From Chryseobacterium sp. Leaf404 (GTDB lineage: Bacteria > Bacteroidota > Bacteroidia > Flavobacteriales > Weeksellaceae), in the NCBI RefSeq assembly GCF_001424145.1, contig NZ_LMQM01000011.1, positions 180,476-244,475 of the forward strand: a stretch of 64,000 bases of DNA, in the 5' to 3' direction. The notes beneath the pieces were generated by a model. That model searched no databases, had not been told where the DNA came from, and was given only the letters and a program-made list of their open reading frames with translations. Positions 60,434-64,000 of this stretch are shown here, piece after piece; position 1 is the stretch's first letter, and each line of letters begins with the position of its first letter. Both the position numbers and the translations under genes were made by a program.

Positions 60434-62440
60434 TTGAAAAAAAATATACTCTTCACTTTTTTAATTGTAACACTGGTTGCTGTGCACAACTTGTTTTTTG
60501 CACAAAATTCACGTGAGAAACCAAAAATCTTTACTGCAAAAGAAATTAAAGATGGTGCAGAAATAAATGAACCAGGCAAATTCTTTGCGGGAGACAACCC
60601 TGATTTTTCGTCTTTTGAATTTGATGATTCTAAATGGAAAAATCAAGAATTTGCTTTAAAAAAAAATTACACCAAAGATCATCCTTACTGGGTGCGATTT
60701 TATTTTAAAATAGATTCTACACTGATTAACGAGCCATTATGTTTTGATGTGAAGCAGGTGGGTGCATCTGAAATTTATCTGAATGGCAAAAAAGTTCAAA
60801 GCATCGGTAAAATAGGAGATTCTAAGACAAGGGTTTTTAAAATAAAGAATGATGTTCCTCAGTTATTTTCTTTACATAATACAGACGTCAATGTACTGGC
60901 CATCCGTTTTCTGCCCATCGTGAATGAAAAGAAGACAGCGATCAACTACAGTCCGGTAGCACTTGATGTGGAGCTGGCTTCTGCCAACGAATTTATGGAA
61001 GAAAATATAGAGATGACTGAAGGCTTCAACTTCATAGCAATGCTCATCTGTGGTGTGTTTTCGGCATTAGGATTTATTCATTTGCTGCTGTTTCTGTTCT
61101 ACAGAAAAGCGGTTTACAATCTTTATTTTTCTATTTACAATTTATCCATAGGCCTGCTCAGTTATATGGTTCTTTCTTTTTATCAGATGACAGACCCAGA
61201 CAGTGTAGACCTCTACAGCTTTCTTTCTTTTCTCGCTATACTTCTTTTTGGTGCGTCTCTTACAGGTTTTGTAAACACCCTCTTCGGAAGAACAAAGATC
61301 AGACTGAAAATCATGCTCGGCATCGCTGCAGCTTTACTTCTACTCTATTACTTTTCTGCAAAATCCGCTGTTGGCATTTTGGTTTTTTACATATTTTTCG
61401 TTTGGTTTGAATCTCTGTATCTCATCATACGTGCCATGATAAGAAGAGAAAAATCTGCGTTCATTGTAGGAGGCGGCATTCTTACATTTTTTGCAATTAT
61501 TATTCTGGCCATCATTGCAAATATTCTGGACTCTATGAACATTGCACTGCCTTCAATATTTTCCGGAGATGCATTCGGTACATTTGTTTTGGTTTTAATT
61601 ATTATCAGCTTTCCAATTTCAATTTCCGCATATCTTGGGTGGCAGTTTGCATCCACCAATCTGAGCTTAACCAAACAGCTTGATGAAGTGAACCGTCTTT
61701 CTGATATTAATCTAAAACAGGAACAGGAAAAACAGCAGATTCTTCAGGATCAAAACGATCTGCTTGAGAAGCAGGTAGATGAAAGAACCTTTGAACTTCA
61801 GAAAGAAAAACAGAAAACAGAGAATTTACTTTTGAATATTCTTCCCCATGAGGTAGCGGAAGAATTGAAGGAAAACGGAAGTTCGGAGGCTAAATATTAC
61901 GATGAAGTCACTGTTTTATTTACCGATTTTGTTAATTTTACCCAAAGTTCTGAGAAACTGGGAGCCGAAAAAATGCTGGTAGAACTCAATGAATGTTTCA
62001 CCGCCTTCGATTTAATTATGGAGAAGCACGGTTTGGAAAAGATAAAAACCATTGGTGATGCCTATTTGGCGGTATGCGGTTTACCTTTGAAAAATGAAAA
62101 TCATGCCTATCAGACCACCTTGGTAGCATTAGACATTATTCAGTTTATCGAAGAAAGAAAAAAGACCAATCCTAATGCTTTGGATATCAGAATCGGGATT
62201 AATTCAGGCTCTTTGATTGCGGGAATTGTGGGAGTAAAAAAATTCGCTTACGACATTTGGGGCGATACCGTGAATACTGCCGCCAGAATGGAACAAAACA
62301 GCGAAAAAGGAAAGATAAATATTTCAGAATCTACCTATCAACTGATACACGACAAGGTAATCTGCGAATACAGAGGGAAAATTCACACCAAAGGAAAAGG
62401 TGACATGGACATGTATTTTGCGCTGGAAATAAAAGATTAA
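60434..62440 (+). CDS. membrane-bound class III adenylate cyclase with extracytoplasmic sensor
   Basis: 668 residues starting from TTG; no ATG is available in frame, and the signal peptide (NILFTFLIVTLVAVHNLFFAQ) begins right after it. An extracytoplasmic jelly-roll sensor (about 40-190) precedes seven hydrophobic helices (about 195-410), a 7TMR-DISM layout. A coiled coil (about 415-475) leads to a class III cyclase domain: metal Asp in VLFTDFVNFT, Lys in IKTIGDAYLAV and Asp in YDIWGDTVNTAARME, i.e. the K...D pair that selects adenine. So it should make cAMP in response to an external signal. Confidence 0.9.
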   Translation: MKKNILFTFLIVTLVAVHNLFFAQNSREKPKIFTAKEIKDGAEINEPGKFFAGDNPDFSSFEFDDSKWKNQEFALKKNYTKDHPYWVRFYFKIDSTLINEPLCFDVKQVGASEIYLNGKKVQSIGKIGDSKTRVFKIKNDVPQLFSLHNTDVNVLAIRFLPIVNEKKTAINYSPVALDVELASANEFMEENIEMTEGFNFIAMLICGVFSALGFIHLLLFLFYRKAVYNLYFSIYNLSIGLLSYMVLSFYQMTDPDSVDLYSFLSFLAILLFGASLTGFVNTLFGRTKIRLKIMLGIAAALLLLYYFSAKSAVGILVFYIFFVWFESLYLIIRAMIRREKSAFIVGGGILTFFAIIILAIIANILDSMNIALPSIFSGDAFGTFVLVLIIISFPISISAYLGWQFASTNLSLTKQLDEVNRLSDINLKQEQEKQQILQDQNDLLEKQVDERTFELQKEKQKTENLLLNILPHEVAEELKENGSSEAKYYDEVTVLFTDFVNFTQSSEKLGAEKMLVELNECFTAFDLIMEKHGLEKIKTIGDAYLAVCGLPLKNENHAYQTTLVALDIIQFIEERKKTNPNALDIRIGINSGSLIAGIVGVKKFAYDIWGDTVNTAARMEQNSEKGKINISESTYQLIHDKVICEYRGKIHTKGKGDMDMYFALEIKD

Positions 62441-62648
62441 ATACAATCAAAAATCAGAGAACTTTAAAACCACAAAAGTTGATCAGAGAAACTTTTCGGA
62501 TTTTAAAAAGACCAAAAAAAAAATTTATTAATTTCAAGTTCTGCTTTTTTTTGAACTTCTCAAGATTACTTGTAAAGCTTTAAATAAAAACCAGACAGCT
62601 TTTGTGACTTTTGCGGCTAAAAATTTAAACACATTTTCTATTTTAAAT

Positions 62649-63233
62649 ATGGAATACGAAAAACTAAAAAAAATCATTATCAGCAGACTCCGGGAAAATC
62701 TTCCTGAGCACCTTTCTTATCACAGTGTAATGCATGTAAAAGACGTGATTGATTCTGTAGAGAAAATTGCAGAAGCTGAAAAGGTAAACGAAGAAGATCT
62801 GATACTCCTCAAAACAGCCGCTCTCTTTCATGACACCGGATTTTTATACGGCTCTAAAAATCATGAGGAAAAATCCTGCGAAATTGCTGAAGAATATCTC
62901 TCAGATTACGGATATTCTGAACTGCAGACTGAGAAAATTAAAGGGATGATTATGGCGACTAAAATCCCGCAGACGCCGCACACCCATTTGGAACAGATTC
63001 TGGCAGATGCTGATCTGGATTATCTGGGTAGAGATGATTTTTTTGTGATTGGAGATAAATTATTTGAAGAACTTTCGATGTTCGGCATCGTCAATTCTGA
63101 ACGCGACTGGAATTTGCTCCAGGAAAAATTCCTTGAAAGCCATCATTATTTCACAGAAACTGCCATCAGTACAAGAAAAGAAAAAAAGCAGGCTAATCTG
63201 GATATTATTAAAAGAAAACTAAAAAAAGATTAA
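62649..63233 (+). CDS. HD-domain phosphohydrolase
   Basis: 194 residues from MEYEKLKKIIISRL; a GTG 15 codons upstream is rejected. HD metal motif in LSYHSVMHVKDVIDS (His), LLKTAALFHDTGFLYGSKNHEE (His-Asp) and ILADADLDYLGR (Asp). The layout is like small HD hydrolases of nucleotides and is often seen beside signalling enzymes. 208 bp after the cyclase and 7 bp before the YitT gene. Confidence 0.85.
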   Translation: MEYEKLKKIIISRLRENLPEHLSYHSVMHVKDVIDSVEKIAEAEKVNEEDLILLKTAALFHDTGFLYGSKNHEEKSCEIAEEYLSDYGYSELQTEKIKGMIMATKIPQTPHTHLEQILADADLDYLGRDDFFVIGDKLFEELSMFGIVNSERDWNLLQEKFLESHHYFTETAISTRKEKKQANLDIIKRKLKKD

Positions 63234-63240
63234 TCACTGT

Positions 63241-64000
63241 ATGAGTTCAGAAACTACTAAACATGGTCCACTTTTCACTTTTTCGGATGTAATCTATCTT
63301 ATTTCAGGAGTGATTTCTGCCAGTTTTGCTTTAAAATCTTTCCTCGTTCCCAACCATTTTTTGGATGGCGGCGTTACCGGAATTTCACTTTTAATCCACG
63401 AAGTCTATCACTGGAATCTGGGTGTTGTTTTATTGGTTTTAAATCTTCCTTTCGTGATTCTGGCCTATTTTCAGATCGGGAAACATTTTGCTGTAAGAAG
63501 TTTTCTTACGATATTATTGATTATTGTCACCATATCTTTCGTTCCTTTTCCGGAAATGACACACGATAAATTATTAGTCGCTATGTTTGGCGGATTTTTC
63601 ATGGGAATTGGGATTGGGCTTTCCATGCGTGGTGGCGGAACGTTCGACGGAATGGAGGTTTTAGCTCTGCTGACATTCAAAAAAAGCAGTTTCAGCATCA
63701 CTGAAATTATTTTGGGTATGAACGTCATTATTTTTATTATTGCAGCCGTCTTCCTCAAGGTTGAAACCGCTCTGTATGCGATTATGACTTATCTTGTGGC
63801 CAGCCAGATCACCAAATATGTGATTGAGGGAATAGAAGCCTACACAGGAGTTACGATCGTCTCCGGAAACAGTGAAGAGATAAAAAAAGCTTTGGTTTTG
63901 ACGATGAATAAAGGGATTACCGTTTACAGAGGTGAAAGAGGTTTCATGAAAGAATCCTTCGAGCACAGCCAGGACGCCGATATTATTTTCACGATTGTCA
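63241..64000 (+). CDS. YitT family membrane protein (truncated by window end)
   Basis: First 253 residues only; the frame is open at the window end. Five hydrophobic segments (about 15-35, 50-70, 75-95, 110-130, 150-175) and GGGTFDGMEVLALL, then a soluble DUF2179 domain begins (TIVSGNSEEIKKALVLTMNKGITVYRGERGF). YitT proteins are six-helix transporters of unknown substrate. Co-transcribed with the HD gene by spacing. Confidence 0.85.
   Translation, partial: MSSETTKHGPLFTFSDVIYLISGVISASFALKSFLVPNHFLDGGVTGISLLIHEVYHWNLGVVLLVLNLPFVILAYFQIGKHFAVRSFLTILLIIVTISFVPFPEMTHDKLLVAMFGGFFMGIGIGLSMRGGGTFDGMEVLALLTFKKSSFSITEIILGMNVIIFIIAAVFLKVETALYAIMTYLVASQITKYVIEGIEAYTGVTIVSGNSEEIKKALVLTMNKGITVYRGERGFMKESFEHSQDADIIFTIV

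Overview
The window looks like a chromosomal segment of a low-GC Flavobacteriia bacterium, most probably Chryseobacterium or a close Weeksellaceae relative. This is inferred from the TAnnTTTG-type promoter elements, the near absence of Shine-Dalgarno sequences, two secreted proteins with C-terminal type IX secretion (T9SS) sorting domains, a parE-x-parC operon, and the low-complexity spacers rich in TTGAA and TGGATG words. No taxonomic search was possible.

Layout. 1-4.4 kb: initiator tRNA, then a threonylcarbamoyl-AMP synthase, YaaA, a large lipoprotein and PrmC. 4.4-7.6 kb: a long regulatory gap with a LacI-type operator, then a secreted pectate lyase. 7.6-25.7 kb: mostly housekeeping (rhomboid, topoisomerase IV, aminotransferase, YchF, ferritin, DAACS transporter, HemL, glucosaminidase-LysM, a D-cysteine desulfhydrase family enzyme) with a YefM/YoeB toxin-antitoxin pair and an AraC/SDR pair. 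25.7-33.8 kb: an SPFH protein, then a two-gene unit of a cytoplasmic trypsin-like/subtilisin-like double protease and an M19 (renal dipeptidase)-like enzyme, followed by dGTPase and a Nei/Fpg glycosylase. 33.8-42.6 kb: an AT-rich accessory stretch with a tiny membrane peptide behind a consensus promoter, a stand-alone AAA ATPase, lipoproteins, two decayed genes (GNAT and a zinc-ribbon protein), a 21-bp heptad-coding minisatellite, dispersed repeats and a second, very large pectate lyase-like T9SS protein. 42.6-48.4 kb: gcvP, small Cys-rich and membrane proteins, a DnaJ-domain protein and an ECF sigma operon. 48.8-57.8 kb: a dense run of small SRPBCC, VOC, DinB-like and alpha/beta-hydrolase genes, a Crp-type regulator and a second ECF sigma module. 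57.9-64 kb: an aldehyde dehydrogenase with an altered active site, Tpx, a membrane adenylate cyclase, an HD protein and a truncated YitT-family gene.

The most interesting unit is the double protease plus M19-like pair at 26.9-31.6 kb: all catalytic and metal-ligand residues of three hydrolase domains are present, none has an export signal, and the genes are 6 bp apart. Other main points are a recurrent spacing of 4-5 nt between a TAnnTTTG box and the start codon at several genes (probable leaderless mRNAs), a YefM-type TGTACA operator next to its toxin-antitoxin pair, and a cluster of recent-looking gene lesions: a GNAT nonsense codon, a lipoprotein with two frameshifts, an alpha/beta hydrolase whose signal peptide is out of frame across a T8 tract, and an ECF sigma factor with a stop at codon 9. 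These could be real or assembly errors.
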